64,000 nucleotides of DNA. It comes from Clostridia bacterium (GTDB lineage: Bacteria; Bacillota; Clostridia; TANB77; UBA1234). The position numbers were made by a program, and so were the translations under genes. Location: positions 1 through 64,000 of the forward strand of contig JAFUGE010000005.1 in the NCBI GenBank assembly GCA_017469545.1, in the 5' to 3' direction. The notes under the pieces are model-generated. The model was not told the DNA's origin, ran no database searches, and saw only the letters and a list, made by a program, of their open reading frames with translations. Positions 23,939-32,034 of this stretch are shown here, one piece after another. Positions within the stretch are counted from its first letter, which is position 1. Every line of letters begins with the position of its first letter.

Positions 23939-24628
23939 TTATTTCACATTATTGTTCGTCAAATATACTGATAAGTTTCCTTCATTGTCAAGCGTCGCTA
24001 AAAATATGTGATTGATTTTCGTAATCCCTTGTTTTTTCAGCATTTTATCCAACCACTTTCTATCATATCCAAGCTCCTTCAAATTATATTCCATCACTTT
24101 TCCATCTAATACGAGCTCTGTTGTAATATCTTCGTCCTTTGGCTTGATGCTCATATCACTAGGGTTTAAAGGCCTTTTATCCGCATACGGCAAAAAACTA
24201 ATCTTTCCATTCTCCTCCAATAGCGCAGTTTTCACATCACTCAGCTGAAAAAATCCATTCGTTCTACACTGCACTAAAAACTCATTCAAATCAATCTTTG
24301 CCTTTTTAAAATTCTCTTTAAACAACGTGCCATTATCATATAAAATCAATGTTTTACCAGACAAAAACGGCCTTAACTTCACAAATCGATTATTCAAAAA
24401 TGACATTCCCAAGGTCACAAAAGCATACACAATCATTGCCACCAAAGGCTGCACAAAATTATCTTCCAGCGAAGTCGCCATTTCTGCCGCAATAGAGCCT
24501 ATCGTAATGCTAATGATATAGTCAAAAATGCTTAATTGCGACATTTCTCTTTGCCCCATAATTTTAGTCAAAATAAATAAAACCGTCATAGAGCCCAGCG
24601 ATAAAGCGATAATCCTTAAGATTTCCAT
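23939..24628 (-). CDS. DUF421 (YetF-like) membrane protein
   Basis: A 229-residue protein with three N-terminal helices, including MGQREMSQLSIFDYIISITI, the clearest DUF421 signature, and IGSIAAEMA. A cytosolic or exposed alpha/beta domain follows (residues about 85-229), with KTLILYDNGTLFKENFKKAK and FLVQCRTNGFFQLSDVKTA. YetF-like proteins are widespread in Bacillus and clostridia; their biochemical role is not settled. Start ATG follows GGGAGAAGAGG. The gene lies directly upstream of the Mg2+ ATPase and may share its transcript. Confidence 0.88.
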   Translation of the reverse strand: MEILRIIALSLGSMTVLFILTKIMGQREMSQLSIFDYIISITIGSIAAEMATSLEDNFVQPLVAMIVYAFVTLGMSFLNNRFVKLRPFLSGKTLILYDNGTLFKENFKKAKIDLNEFLVQCRTNGFFQLSDVKTALLEENGKISFLPYADKRPLNPSDMSIKPKDEDITTELVLDGKVMEYNLKELGYDRKWLDKMLKKQGITKINHIFLATLDNEGNLSVYLTNNNVK

Positions 24629-24682
24629 CCTCTTCTCCCAAAACTTTTTTATTTATTTTTACCATTTATCGTAAAGATATAC

Positions 24683-24707
24683 AAAAATGGCGCCTATCAC
24701 AGCGCCA
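24683..24707 (-). terminator. Terminator after the PCC-domain gene
   Basis: TGGCGC-tgtgatag-GCGCCA on the minus strand, followed by TTTTTGT. Confidence 0.85.
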
Positions 24708-24724
24708 CTTCAAATCCATTTTTC

Positions 24725-25144
24725 TTAAAACTGAAATAGGTTCAATCCAATTTCCTCGTCAAAATATCTATCCACTCTTCCGTCAATGATATTAATAACC
24801 ATTTCGCAAGTCGCACTCACTACGGCTCTATTCAAATGTCCGCCAAAAACCTCTCCTTTGTCATTGCCAGCGCTCATATGAATATGCGTATAAAATGCGT
24901 CATTCATTGTATTAATCGTTCCCGTCAAAGAAACAATTTCAAAATTGCCACTAAATTCATTCGCATAATACTTCTTCTCTTCCGTCTTAAAAACACCAAC
25001 CGTAAAATCATTCGTGGCCCCCAAAGCATTGACATTGGCAAGTTTAATGTCCTCCTTTAGCGCAATTTCCTTAATGCTTTCTAAAATCTCCTCTCCCTTA
25101 TCAATCCTCGCAACAATCGTATTTCCAGATCTTCTATACTCCAT
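24725..25144 (-). CDS. PCC (DUF296/AT-hook-like) domain protein
   Basis: Start ATG 25144 lies after AAGGAGGTTTTTAAA; an earlier ATG at 25162 overlaps that site. The 139-residue protein is a single PCC/DUF296 domain: residues 6-40 (NTIVARIDKGEEILESIKEI), a glycine-rich turn (ANVNALGATNDFTVGVF), then HIHMSAGNDKGEVFGGHLN, which holds the conserved His cluster and GGHL. Bacterial members form trimers; they often occur singly, and their ligand or metal is not settled. A DNA-binding role is known for plant relatives with an AT-hook, which is absent here. Confidence 0.88.
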   Translation of the reverse strand: MEYRRSGNTIVARIDKGEEILESIKEIALKEDIKLANVNALGATNDFTVGVFKTEEKKYYANEFSGNFEIVSLTGTINTMNDAFYTHIHMSAGNDKGEVFGGHLNRAVVSATCEMVINIIDGRVDRYFDEEIGLNLFQF

Positions 25145-25202
25145 TTTAAAAACCTCCTTCATTTTCTGCCACTATCCTATCACAAAAACGTTCTCTCGAC
25201 AA

Positions 25203-25775
25203 TCAAAAATATGTTTTCTTATCCGTAATGATTTTCTGCATTTTCACATCGGTATCGCTTGCTGGGATTACAGCATTTTCAAGCATTTGCTCGTCAAAAC
25301 ATATTGCAATCGTTTTGAAACTTGTGCCCCATAAAAATCGGTCATAAAATCCCTTGCCAAAGCCTAGCCTATTTTTCTCCGTATCAAAACAAACCCCTGG
25401 CACAATGGCCAAATCAATTTCACTTTTACTTACTAAGTTTTTCACATTTTCTGCTGGTTCTTCCACCCCAAACTCACTTTTGACTAACGCCTCGTTTACA
25501 TCGCTTATCCTATAAAACTGAAGCTCATTTTCCACCACCCTCGGCAATAGAACCACTTTGCCATTAGCAAGGGAATATTTGATTAAATCTGTCGTATCCA
25601 CTTCAGAAGGAAGACTCTTATACAAGGCTACCACCTTGGCTTCTTCGAACGACTCGTCACAAATCACTTTTTCAAAAATTAGCTTGGACTTTTCATTCTT
25701 CTTAGCAATATGATTTCTCATAGCAATATACTTGCTTCTCAATTCTTGCTTTGTCATATTTATCATTTTCTTCAT
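25203..25775 (-). CDS. 5-formyltetrahydrofolate cyclo-ligase
   Basis: Converts 5-formyl-THF to 5,10-methenyl-THF with ATP. The 190-residue length fits the family. Visible: N-terminal KQELRSKYIAMRNHI with the early basic residues, VALYKSLPSEVDT, and the hallmark nucleotide/folate loop RLGFGKGFYDRFL near residue 143. IPASDTDVKM near the C-terminus is also conserved. The gene symbol varies between species (ygfA, fau, yqgN), so I leave it blank. It stands between the frameshifted flavodoxin gene and the PCC gene, on the same strand as both. Confidence 0.93.
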   Translation of the reverse strand: MKKMINMTKQELRSKYIAMRNHIAKKNEKSKLIFEKVICDESFEEAKVVALYKSLPSEVDTTDLIKYSLANGKVVLLPRVVENELQFYRISDVNEALVKSEFGVEEPAENVKNLVSKSEIDLAIVPGVCFDTEKNRLGFGKGFYDRFLWGTSFKTIAICFDEQMLENAVIPASDTDVKMQKIITDKKTYF

Positions 25776-25789
25776 AATTCATAATCCTT

Positions 25790-26333
25790 CTAAATCCAAT
25801 TTTCTATTTTATTTCTTGATGATTTCACTTGCGAACCTGTAATGGCGATTCCTGACGTTACATTTGCACCAATACATATATCTTTTAATTGATTAGGTAT
25901 GCTAGATAAGCCAGAGCCCTCGTGTGTTACAAATGGTCTAATAATTTTTCCTGTATAATCTAATCCTTTTAAAGCTGTAAATAATTCCTCTGGCATCCCA
26001 CCCCAATAGACAGGAGAACCCACATAAATTACTTCATAAAGAGATAGATCCGGAACGCTTTCTTTAATGGGTGCTATTCCGTGTTCTCGTTCTTACCTTT
26101 GCTTCTTCTATACAAGTCCTATAATCCTCTGAATATTTTTCTAAAGGCTCTACTTTAAAAATATCAGCTCCAGTTATCTCTTGAATAAATTCAGCAATCA
26201 CTTCAGTATTGCCTTTATCAATATATTTCATTGCTCCGCCAAAGTAGTTTTCGTCTGCTCTTGAAAAGTAAATGATGATACTTTTCTTGTTTTTGTAGTT
26301 CTCCTTATTTCCTCCAAATAACCCCATTTTCAA
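25790..26333 (-). pseudogene. Flavodoxin gene with a single frameshift
   Basis: The first frame (from ATG 26333, after AGGAGGTAATTG) reads KSIIIYFSRADENYFGGAM, a flavodoxin FMN-loop start, through EPLEKYSEDYRTCIEEAKVRT. At about 26085-26095 one base too many throws it out of frame. The next frame continues HGIAPIKESVPDLSLYEVI, then YVGSPVYWGGMPEELFTAL, then a normal flavodoxin end (residues to ENWI). Dropping one base around GAACGAGAACACGG joins the halves into one protein of about 180 residues. It is either a recent pseudogene or a sequence error. Family: flavodoxin-like electron carriers or NAD(P)H-linked partners. Confidence 0.8.
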
Positions 26334-26350
26334 TTACCTCCTAAATTGTA

Positions 26351-26406
26351 ATTTAGACACAGGGACGTCCATTAAAAGTTCAACCTGGACAAACAATGGA
26401 CGTCCC
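26351..26406. repeat. GGGACGTCC inverted repeat (left copy)
   Basis: AGGGACGTCCATT and AATGGACGTCCCC face each other around a 25-nt loop containing GTTCAACCTGGACAAAC. A related palindrome lies at 27332-27361 on the other side of the DUF5131 gene. Confidence 0.75.
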
Positions 26407-26411
26407 CAAGT

Positions 26412-27230
26412 TCATTTGCATTTTCCACACCATTTACACCCATTACAGCTGAATCTTCTTTTACATGTTCTACACTTTGCCTGAATTTTAATTTCCCCTT
26501 CTACTTGTGGAATTTGTAGTTTTGACTTTAGTGCCATAACCTTCTGATATGCTTTCGGTATGTTATATGTTTTATTATCTTTTATAAAAACATTTCCTGT
26601 GCCACAAAAATTAAAATTGATATTATTTTTAAGACACTCTTTATACAGTCTTTCAACCCATTCAAAGTGCAATGGTCTATTTCCGTCATAGTTTTCGCCG
26701 TCTACTAACACCATTTCAAAACATCCTGATGCTAAGTATTTATCTAATGTTATTTCAGAAATCATTGGAGCACACATTATCCCTTTGTGCTTAAACGGCA
26801 AATCTATCAAAATAGGCAATCTTTCGTCTGCTCTTTTTTGATTTTCTGTTGTAAATACCATAATTACATTTTCCCATCCATCTCCCCAATCATTTGGTAA
26901 ATTATTTGCTACTCTTTCTGCTCTTTTTGTTTGAAGCCAAAAAGTAACATCTGATCGAGTTCTAATCATGTTCCATACTTCTTCTCGCCACTCGTCTGCT
27001 TCTTTCAAGAAAAAATCTGATGTCATACAAACCATTACTGTCGAACCGCTTGGAATCACATACTCTCCATCTCTATGTTTCTTTAATGGTAAATTAAAAT
27101 TTGTTTTTACTTTATATATTTCACTTCCATCTTTTTCTCTTTGAGCATCCAAGTAATACATATAACAATGCTCACAGCCCTCACTATACTTGCTGCATCC
27201 GTGCCAAGGATTCCAAATAATATCCAACAT
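26412..27230 (-). CDS. DUF5131 (phage Gp37/Gp68-like) family protein
   Basis: Start ATG 27230 follows GTGAGGTAGATATC. The 272-residue protein begins IIWNPWHGCSKYSEGCEHCY, a compact cysteine cluster (Cys at about 10, 17, 20) that in this family resembles a radical SAM iron-sulfur site. TFWLQTKRAERVANNLP, VVENQ-like VFTTENQKRADERLP and APMISEITLD follow. The C-terminus has a second cysteine set (CRTCKRRFSCNGC, then KWCGKC), which may bind zinc or a cluster. The family occurs in phages and bacterial islands; its activity is not established. It is flanked on both sides by GGGACGTCC palindromes, which suggests it moves as a unit. Confidence 0.8.
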   Translation of the reverse strand: MLDIIWNPWHGCSKYSEGCEHCYMYYLDAQREKDGSEIYKVKTNFNLPLKKHRDGEYVIPSGSTVMVCMTSDFFLKEADEWREEVWNMIRTRSDVTFWLQTKRAERVANNLPNDWGDGWENVIMVFTTENQKRADERLPILIDLPFKHKGIMCAPMISEITLDKYLASGCFEMVLVDGENYDGNRPLHFEWVERLYKECLKNNINFNFCGTGNVFIKDNKTYNIPKAYQKVMALKSKLQIPQVEGEIKIQAKCRTCKRRFSCNGCKWCGKCK

Positions 27231-27331
27231 GATATCTACCTCACAAATCACATTCATTGAAAACAATAAATTTATTATATCAATATTTCAATATGTGAGC
27301 AATGGGCAGTTTCTTTAAATGCTTTTTCTTT

Positions 27332-27361
27332 TTGGACATAGGGACGTCCCAAAGTCCAATT
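27332..27361. repeat. GGGACGTCCC palindrome (right copy)
   Basis: TTGGAC-ata-GGGACGTCCC-aaa-GTCCAA: a central perfect palindrome inside a second inverted repeat. It is related to the element at 26351-26406. Confidence 0.8.
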
Positions 27362-27367
27362 TAATTA

Positions 27368-27395
27368 TTGACAAATTAGCAATATATGATATAAT
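27368..27395 (+). promoter_or_regulatory. Promoter for the RNase H-winged helix gene
   Basis: TTGACA (27368-27373) and TATAAT (27390-27395) with a 16-bp spacer. Confidence 0.85.
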
Positions 27396-27441
27396 ACTAT
27401 TATTAACTGTTTGTTAGATAAAATAGCTTAGGAGGAATCAT

Positions 27442-28164
27442 ATGAAAAAAGATAGTATTTATACCATTTTTACAGATGCAAGCTTTGATGCCACAACTAA
27501 TTTTAGTACATATTCTATTGTAGTAATGAAAGACAGTATAACTGAAAAAATCATTTCTAAAAAAAGTAGAATTAAAATGACTAATCCTACTGAATGCGAA
27601 ATCTTTGCAATCTATCAAGCTATTAACCTGATTTTGAGTAATTACATAGATAAAAATAAAATTCAAAAATTTAGAATCAATACTGACTGTACTGCCGCAA
27701 GGAATTTTTATTTAGAAAGCAGTACACCCCAAACAACTTTTCTTAATTATTCCGAGCTATATTTTTCAATGAAAAATGTTTATAAAACAATTTGCAGCAA
27801 ATTAGCTAAAAGCTGCTCTAGTTTTAAAATTAAATGGATTCCAAGAGAAAGTAATGCCATTGCCCATAATCACTCTTATTCTGCATTTCGAAAACTAAAA
27901 GCCTTTCATGAAAGAAACGATTTGTTAGTGATAGATCAAAAAACTTTTTTCAATATACTTATGAAATTTGATAAGGCTCATATTCGTATTATGATGTTTT
28001 TATATAATACCTCTAATGAACAAAAAATAATCCATATGACACAAAAACAAATGGCAACATCCTTGAATATGTCACTTCCATCACTCAACAAATGTATCAA
28101 GAATTTCATAGCTTTCAATATTCTTCAAAAAGTACAAAATGGGAAATACGCGATTTTAATGTAA
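27442..28164 (+). CDS. RNase H-fold protein fused to a C-terminal winged helix
   Basis: A 240-residue cytoplasmic protein with ATG after TAGGAGGAATCAT. Residues 5-150 follow the RNase HI order: IFTDASFD (Asp12), a Glu-bearing helix NPTECEIFAIYQAI (Glu51), INTDCTAARNF (Asp82), and RESNAIAHNHSYSAF, where a His (about 142) stands where RNase HI has its fourth Asp. Residues about 165-240 are helical and resemble a winged helix (MTQKQMATSLNMSLPSLNKC, then FIAFNILQKVQNGKYAIL), as in plasmid replication initiators or MarR-type readers. I know no standard family with this pairing. It could process RNA-DNA hybrids at a bound site, or be an inactive binder; both are inference. Confidence 0.65.
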   Translation: MKKDSIYTIFTDASFDATTNFSTYSIVVMKDSITEKIISKKSRIKMTNPTECEIFAIYQAINLILSNYIDKNKIQKFRINTDCTAARNFYLESSTPQTTFLNYSELYFSMKNVYKTICSKLAKSCSSFKIKWIPRESNAIAHNHSYSAFRKLKAFHERNDLLVIDQKTFFNILMKFDKAHIRIMMFLYNTSNEQKIIHMTQKQMATSLNMSLPSLNKCIKNFIAFNILQKVQNGKYAILM

Positions 28165-28166
28165 CG

Positions 28167-28288
28167 TCAATTTTGAAAAAATATGTGTTAAGCACTTTTC
28201 AAAGGGTGCTGCCCCAACTATTGAGAAAGAACCACTAAATGAGCTTTTGATGGACAACCAAAAGTTTAAAAAGAATTATCATTTGTGA
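28167..28288 (+). pseudogene. Possible 3' remnant of a gene before the HNH gene
   Basis: An open frame without a start codon encodes SKGAAPTIEKEPLNELLMDN and then QKFKKNYHL and TGA, ending just before the HNH ribosome site. The sequence looks protein-like but I recognise no family. It may be the tail of a gene replaced when the HNH gene or its neighbour arrived. Confidence 0.3.
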
Positions 28289-28299
28289 GGTGACTAACT

Positions 28300-28695
28300 A
28301 TGCATTATTGTTTGAATTGTAATTCTATATTAAAAAACAAAAGTAAAAAATATTGTTCTAACAAATGTCAGAAAGAATATGAATATAAGGATTATATTAG
28401 AATGTGGAAAGCTGGCAAAGTTTCTGGTATGCGTGGAAAATATCAATTATCAATGCACATTAGAAAATATATTTTTGAAAAGTATAATAGCCAATGTTCA
28501 ATCTGCGGATGGAGTAAAATCAACCCATATACAAAAATGCTTCCCTTAGAGATAGAACATAAAGATGGAGATTTTGAAAATAATTCTGAGGATAATTTAA
28601 TTCTCTTATGCCCTAATTGTCATTCGCTGACTTCAACTTATAAAGGAGCTAATGTAAATCACGGAAGAAAAGCAAGGAAAAAGTATAGCATTTGA
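28300..28695 (+). CDS. Free-standing HNH endonuclease
   Basis: A 131-residue protein. An N-terminal zinc-knuckle (CLNCNSILKNKSKKYCSNKC) is followed by a helical linker and the HNH core (residues about 63-120): CSICGW, EIEHKDGDFENNSEDNLILL, CPNCHSL. This gives the metal-site His pair, the central Asn and four zinc Cys expected of an active nuclease. ATG follows GTGAGGTGACTAACT. It faces the intron-bearing tRNA-Thr gene across a shared terminator, only 36 nt away. HNH nucleases of this size serve as homing enzymes, phage nucleases or restriction parts; the neighbour makes a homing link worth testing. Confidence 0.85.
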   Translation: MHYCLNCNSILKNKSKKYCSNKCQKEYEYKDYIRMWKAGKVSGMRGKYQLSMHIRKYIFEKYNSQCSICGWSKINPYTKMLPLEIEHKDGDFENNSEDNLILLCPNCHSLTSTYKGANVNHGRKARKKYSI

Positions 28696-28701
28696 TAACG
28701 A

Positions 28702-28731
28702 AAAAAGCTGTAAGGTTAACTTACAGCTTTT

Positions 28732-28732
<1 letters not shown>
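28702..28732. terminator. Bidirectional terminator between the HNH gene and the tRNA operon
   Basis: Perfect 13-bp stem AAAAAGCTGTAAG/CTTACAGCTTTTT with loop GTTAA gives a T-run in both directions. Confidence 0.9.
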
Positions 28733-29016
<284 letters not shown>

Positions 29017-29028
29017 ATATTAAAATAA

Positions 29029-29103
29029 TGGTGACCCGTAGGAGAGTCGAACTCCTCACTCCGCCGTGAAAGGGCGATGTCTTAACCGATTGACCAACGG
29101 GCC
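29029..29103 (-). tRNA. tRNA-Glu (anticodon TTC)
   Basis: Acceptor GGCCCGT/ACGGGTC (one G-T pair), anticodon loop CTTTCAC (TTC), T-loop TTCGACT and encoded CCA. It lies between tRNA-Lys and tRNA-Thr in one operon. Confidence 0.93.
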
Positions 29104-29108
29104 TAAAG

Positions 29109-29184
29109 TGGTGAGCTATCCGCGATTCGAACGCGGGACAACTTGATTAAAAGTCAAGTGCTCTGCCAACTGAGCTAATAGCCC
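29109..29184 (-). tRNA. tRNA-Lys (anticodon TTT)
   Basis: Acceptor GGGCTAT/ATAGCTC (with a G-T pair), anticodon loop CTTTTAA (TTT), T-loop TTCGAAT and encoded CCA. First gene of the tRNA operon. Confidence 0.95.
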
Positions 29185-29213
29185 ACGTAGTTGCGTTTCA
29201 CAACTGCTTTTAT

Positions 29214-29242
29214 ATGTTACAACATTTTAAGCCATATGTCAA
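29214..29242 (-). promoter_or_regulatory. Promoter of the Lys-Glu-Thr tRNA operon
   Basis: On the minus strand TTGACA (29242-29237), a 17-bp spacer and TAACAT (29219-29214). Confidence 0.85.
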
Positions 29243-29258
29243 CAAATTTTTGAAAAAA

Positions 29259-29717
29259 TTAATAAATTTTTAGATACCTTGCCTTCTCGTATGAATACGT
29301 GCGAAGTGGTCTATCTTTGGAGTCTACTGTGTGCGCACAAATCAATATTTCGTCTCCCTGTATTTCCGTCACGATAAGGCAATGGCCATATATTCCGCTT
29401 CCAAAGCTAAGTTGGATAACGTCGCCAATTTCCAATTCTTCTCTTGCAATTTCGCGTCCTCGTGGGCCCTCGTACTGATTGGCAATCAAAAATTCGTACA
29501 AGTATTTTACCCCCGTCCAAGACGGCGATTTTCGATTGGCGTTTTCGTAATACCAGCCATACTCCCTGTAATTCATTTGTGGGATTCCGGCATACAGGCA
29601 TTGTGAGACAAAGTTGGTGCAGTCCCCGCCTAAATAATCATAGTTGTAATAGGCAGGATTTCTGGAAAGTGCCCACTTTCTGGCATATGAAACTGCCGCT
29701 TCTCTGTTATATCGCAT
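29259..29717 (-). CDS. Amidase_6 domain protein (Cys-His peptidase type)
   Basis: A 152-residue protein consisting only of an Amidase_6 (PF12671-like) domain. The start MRYNREAAVSYARKWAL and GGDCTNFVSQCLYAGIP carry the catalytic Cys (about residue 33), and GHCLIVTEIQGDEI supplies the His (about 111). The fold is NlpC/P60-like, and these enzymes cleave amide bonds, often in cell-wall peptides. No signal peptide is present, so either it acts inside the cell or leaves by another route. ATG follows GGATGGGTGATATTTT. It is alone, between the tRNA operon and a DUF1858 gene. Confidence 0.88.
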   Translation of the reverse strand: MRYNREAAVSYARKWALSRNPAYYNYDYLGGDCTNFVSQCLYAGIPQMNYREYGWYYENANRKSPSWTGVKYLYEFLIANQYEGPRGREIAREELEIGDVIQLSFGSGIYGHCLIVTEIQGDEILICAHTVDSKDRPLRTYSYEKARYLKIY

Positions 29718-29766
29718 AAAATATCACCCATCCTATTTTATGCAATACAGAAGCATATGTTATTAT

Positions 29767-29790
29767 AGGGTCGCATACTATGCGCCCCAC
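29767..29790 (-). repeat. Hairpin repeat variant (GGTCGCATA)
   Basis: GGGTCGCATACTATGCGCCCC forms a stem (GGGTCGCATA/TATGCGCCC with one mismatch). It directly adjoins a standard copy of the dispersed hairpin, giving two in a row. Confidence 0.55.
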
Positions 29791-29814
29791 GGGCGGCATA
29801 TTACGCTGCCCCTG
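29790..29814 (-). repeat. Dispersed hairpin repeat after the DUF1858 gene
   Basis: On the minus strand TTGCAGGGGCAGCGTAATATGCCGCCCG begins 3-4 nt after the stop codon. One stem pair is mismatched. Confidence 0.75.
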
Positions 29815-29818
29815 CAAT

Positions 29819-30001
29819 TTATTTATTTAATTGTTCCAAAACTTCGTCCACATCGATTCCGTGTACTGCGCAAGCCTCTTCTAAGCTTTCGCCTGCTGAA
29901 GCTGGGCATCCAATGCAGTGCATTCCTGCTTCTGTTAAGATTTCGATTGCTTCTGGTTTTGCCTCTAATATTTCAAAAATTAGCATATCTTTTGTTATCA
30001 C
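29819..30001 (-). CDS. DUF1858 redox-disulfide domain protein
   Basis: A 60-residue protein starting GTG 30001, 9 nt after GCGAGGTGAAACATA. It is a single DUF1858 domain: DMLIFEILEAKPEAIEILTE, then GMHCIGCPASAGESLEEACA. It has the CxxC pair and a third Cys typical of proteins found with hybrid-cluster or other redox enzymes. A small cytoplasmic thiol carrier or cluster helper is likely; no partner enzyme is encoded next to it. Confidence 0.9.
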   Translation of the reverse strand: MITKDMLIFEILEAKPEAIEILTEAGMHCIGCPASAGESLEEACAVHGIDVDEVLEQLNK

Positions 30002-30065
30002 TATGTTTCACCTCGCTTTTGTCGAATTTTGTCACTCGATTTTTTGAAAAATTTTTAAAAAATAC

Positions 30066-30093
30066 TAGACAAATCAAAAATCGATGTTATAAT
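30066..30093 (+). promoter_or_regulatory. Promoter of the VirD4-VirB2-VirB6-VirB3 operon
   Basis: TAGACA (30066-30071) and TATAAT (30088-30093) with a 16-bp spacer, 22 bp before the first start codon. Confidence 0.75.
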
Positions 30094-30115
30094 CACATCA
30101 AAAGGTGGTGATAAA

Positions 30116-30352
30116 ATGAAATTGTCACGATACTACCTTTTCTTAATTTTGGTTTTGCCTATGATATCTATTATTTTGAATTCTGTATTAACAATTCCCA
30201 CATTAACGAAAATATTCTTTTACTCATTACTTGCTCATACAGTAATTGCTTTATATACGATATATTCGCTTTATGAAATAAGCGTGCTTCACGAAAAGCA
30301 AGGCTCGAAGCTAACCCTAAGTAAAGGTAAAATTACATCCGATTGGAGATGA
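30116..30352 (+). CDS. Small two-helix membrane protein opening the T4SS-like operon
   Basis: ATG follows AAAGGTGGTGATAAA. The 78-residue product has two hydrophobic helices (YYLFLILVLPMISIILNSV and IFFYSLLAHTVIALYTIYSL) and a short basic tail. Its stop overlaps the start of the VirD4-like gene (ATGA), so the two are translated together. This is the position in which a small membrane partner of the coupling protein could be expected, but I know no family for it. Confidence 0.75.
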   Translation: MKLSRYYLFLILVLPMISIILNSVLTIPTLTKIFFYSLLAHTVIALYTIYSLYEISVLHEKQGSKLTLSKGKITSDWR

Positions 30353-32034
30353 TAACCATCAAAATTCCAAAAGTATTATACTACAAGATTCCATTTATTG
30401 CAATAACTGTTGTTGTAGTCTTACTCTTCCAGCTAATTACATTTTCAAAACTATATCGACTACAAGAAATCTCATTTCAGTTCTTGGATAAGCCAATGAC
30501 AGTAGAGGCCTGGCTATGGTCCTACATAAAAAGCTTTTATCTATTAACAGTTATTATTTCTTGGATTTTTATTTCTTATACTTTCCATAAAAATTTCCCC
30601 ATTCCACAAGACAAAAAAATCGAGAAACAAAGCGAAGAGGGCATTCATTTAAACATTGGTACGAATATGTCTACGAATCTTCCCGTCATCATTCCCGAAA
30701 AAGGGCTTTACCAGAACATCTTTATTACTGGCACGATTGGGACAGGCAAAACCTCGTCGGCGATGTATCCCTTTGTCAATCAGCTATTAAAGCAAAACTT
30801 AGGAATGCTAATTCTCGATGTCAAAGGTAATTTTTATTCGAAAGTATTAGAACTAAATCAAATTTATCATAGGAATGTCATTGTATTAGAGCTAAACGGC
30901 AAATACACTTACAATCCTTTAGATAAACCAAATCTTAAGCCATCTATTTTGGCTAATCGCCTTAGAACCATACTTACATTATTCTCTAACCAACAAGTGA
31001 CAGACACTTATTGGCTAGACAAAGTCGAAAGCTTTCTGACGGAGTGTATCAAGCTCTGCAGGCTTTACAATGATAATTATGTGACATTCATTGAACTGCA
31101 TAAGTTAATTAATTCTCCCTCCTATCTTCAAGAAAAGTTTTCCATTGTAAAGCAAAATTTCTTATCAAATCTGTATAACACCCAACAGATTCACGATTTG
31201 AATTCTTGCTTGGACTTTTTTCAAAATGAATATAAGACGCTCGACCCCAAAGTGCTGTCTATTATTCAATCTGAAGTTACCCGAATCACTCAATTATTCG
31301 TGAACGACTATGAAATAAGTACTGCCTTTTGTCCCCCAAAAGATCAAATCAGTTTTAAAGGATTTGAGGGATTAGGAAACGATATTGTGGTTCTCAATAT
31401 GAATGTAGCTCAGTACAGAAATCTGGCGAAAGTTATCGCTACATATCTGAAGCTGGATTTCCAATCTGAGGTTTTAATGCGATTAGCCGATTCTCATAAA
31501 ATTTATCCTGTGGCATTTTTGTGTGACGAATATCACGAATATGCTACGGAAAATGACGCGAATTTCTTTTCTCAAAGTCGTGAGGCCCAATGTATTAATA
31601 TTGTCTCAACGCAAAGTTATACATCGCTTCTGAATGCTGTGAAAAACGAGGCCGCCGCGAAAGTCATTATCCAAAGTCTTGTAAACAAGATTTGGTTTCG
31701 CGCCGACGATATTTATACAATTGAAGAGGCTCAGAAACAGCTTGGGAAAGAAGATAAAGTGAAAATTTCTCGTAGCCTTTCCGAAAATGCCAAGGAAACA
31801 AAATACAATTATATTTTAAAAACGTTTAAGTCGGACAACTCTAGTTTGTCTGAAAGTATTAGTACACAAATTCAGCACGATTTTATCTACGATTTCAACA
31901 CATTTTCCAGGGAGTTAAAAACTTTTGAGGCCATCTGTTTTATTTCTACTGGTTCTGAGATTTTATCTCCGCAAATCGTTAGATTAAATCCGATTCACGC
32001 AAATACACCCATTATGAAAGGAAGATTTATATGA
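30349..32034 (+). CDS. VirD4/TraG-type coupling ATPase
   Basis: I choose ATG 30349 (overlapping the previous stop) over an in-frame TTG six bases earlier. The 561-residue protein has two N-terminal helices (about 8-28 and 55-80), then an ATPase core with Walker A GTIGTGKTSSA (near 128-138), LGMLILDVKGNF, and Walker B VAFLCDEYHEYA with STQSYTS after it. This is the layout of type IV coupling proteins, which pass DNA or protein substrates to the secretion channel. The usual all-alpha domain is replaced by a mid-length insert (residues about 210-300). No relaxase or oriT is near. Confidence 0.9.
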   Translation: MITIKIPKVLYYKIPFIAITVVVVLLFQLITFSKLYRLQEISFQFLDKPMTVEAWLWSYIKSFYLLTVIISWIFISYTFHKNFPIPQDKKIEKQSEEGIHLNIGTNMSTNLPVIIPEKGLYQNIFITGTIGTGKTSSAMYPFVNQLLKQNLGMLILDVKGNFYSKVLELNQIYHRNVIVLELNGKYTYNPLDKPNLKPSILANRLRTILTLFSNQQVTDTYWLDKVESFLTECIKLCRLYNDNYVTFIELHKLINSPSYLQEKFSIVKQNFLSNLYNTQQIHDLNSCLDFFQNEYKTLDPKVLSIIQSEVTRITQLFVNDYEISTAFCPPKDQISFKGFEGLGNDIVVLNMNVAQYRNLAKVIATYLKLDFQSEVLMRLADSHKIYPVAFLCDEYHEYATENDANFFSQSREAQCINIVSTQSYTSLLNAVKNEAAAKVIIQSLVNKIWFRADDIYTIEEAQKQLGKEDKVKISRSLSENAKETKYNYILKTFKSDNSSLSESISTQIQHDFIYDFNTFSRELKTFEAICFISTGSEILSPQIVRLNPIHANTPIMKGRFI

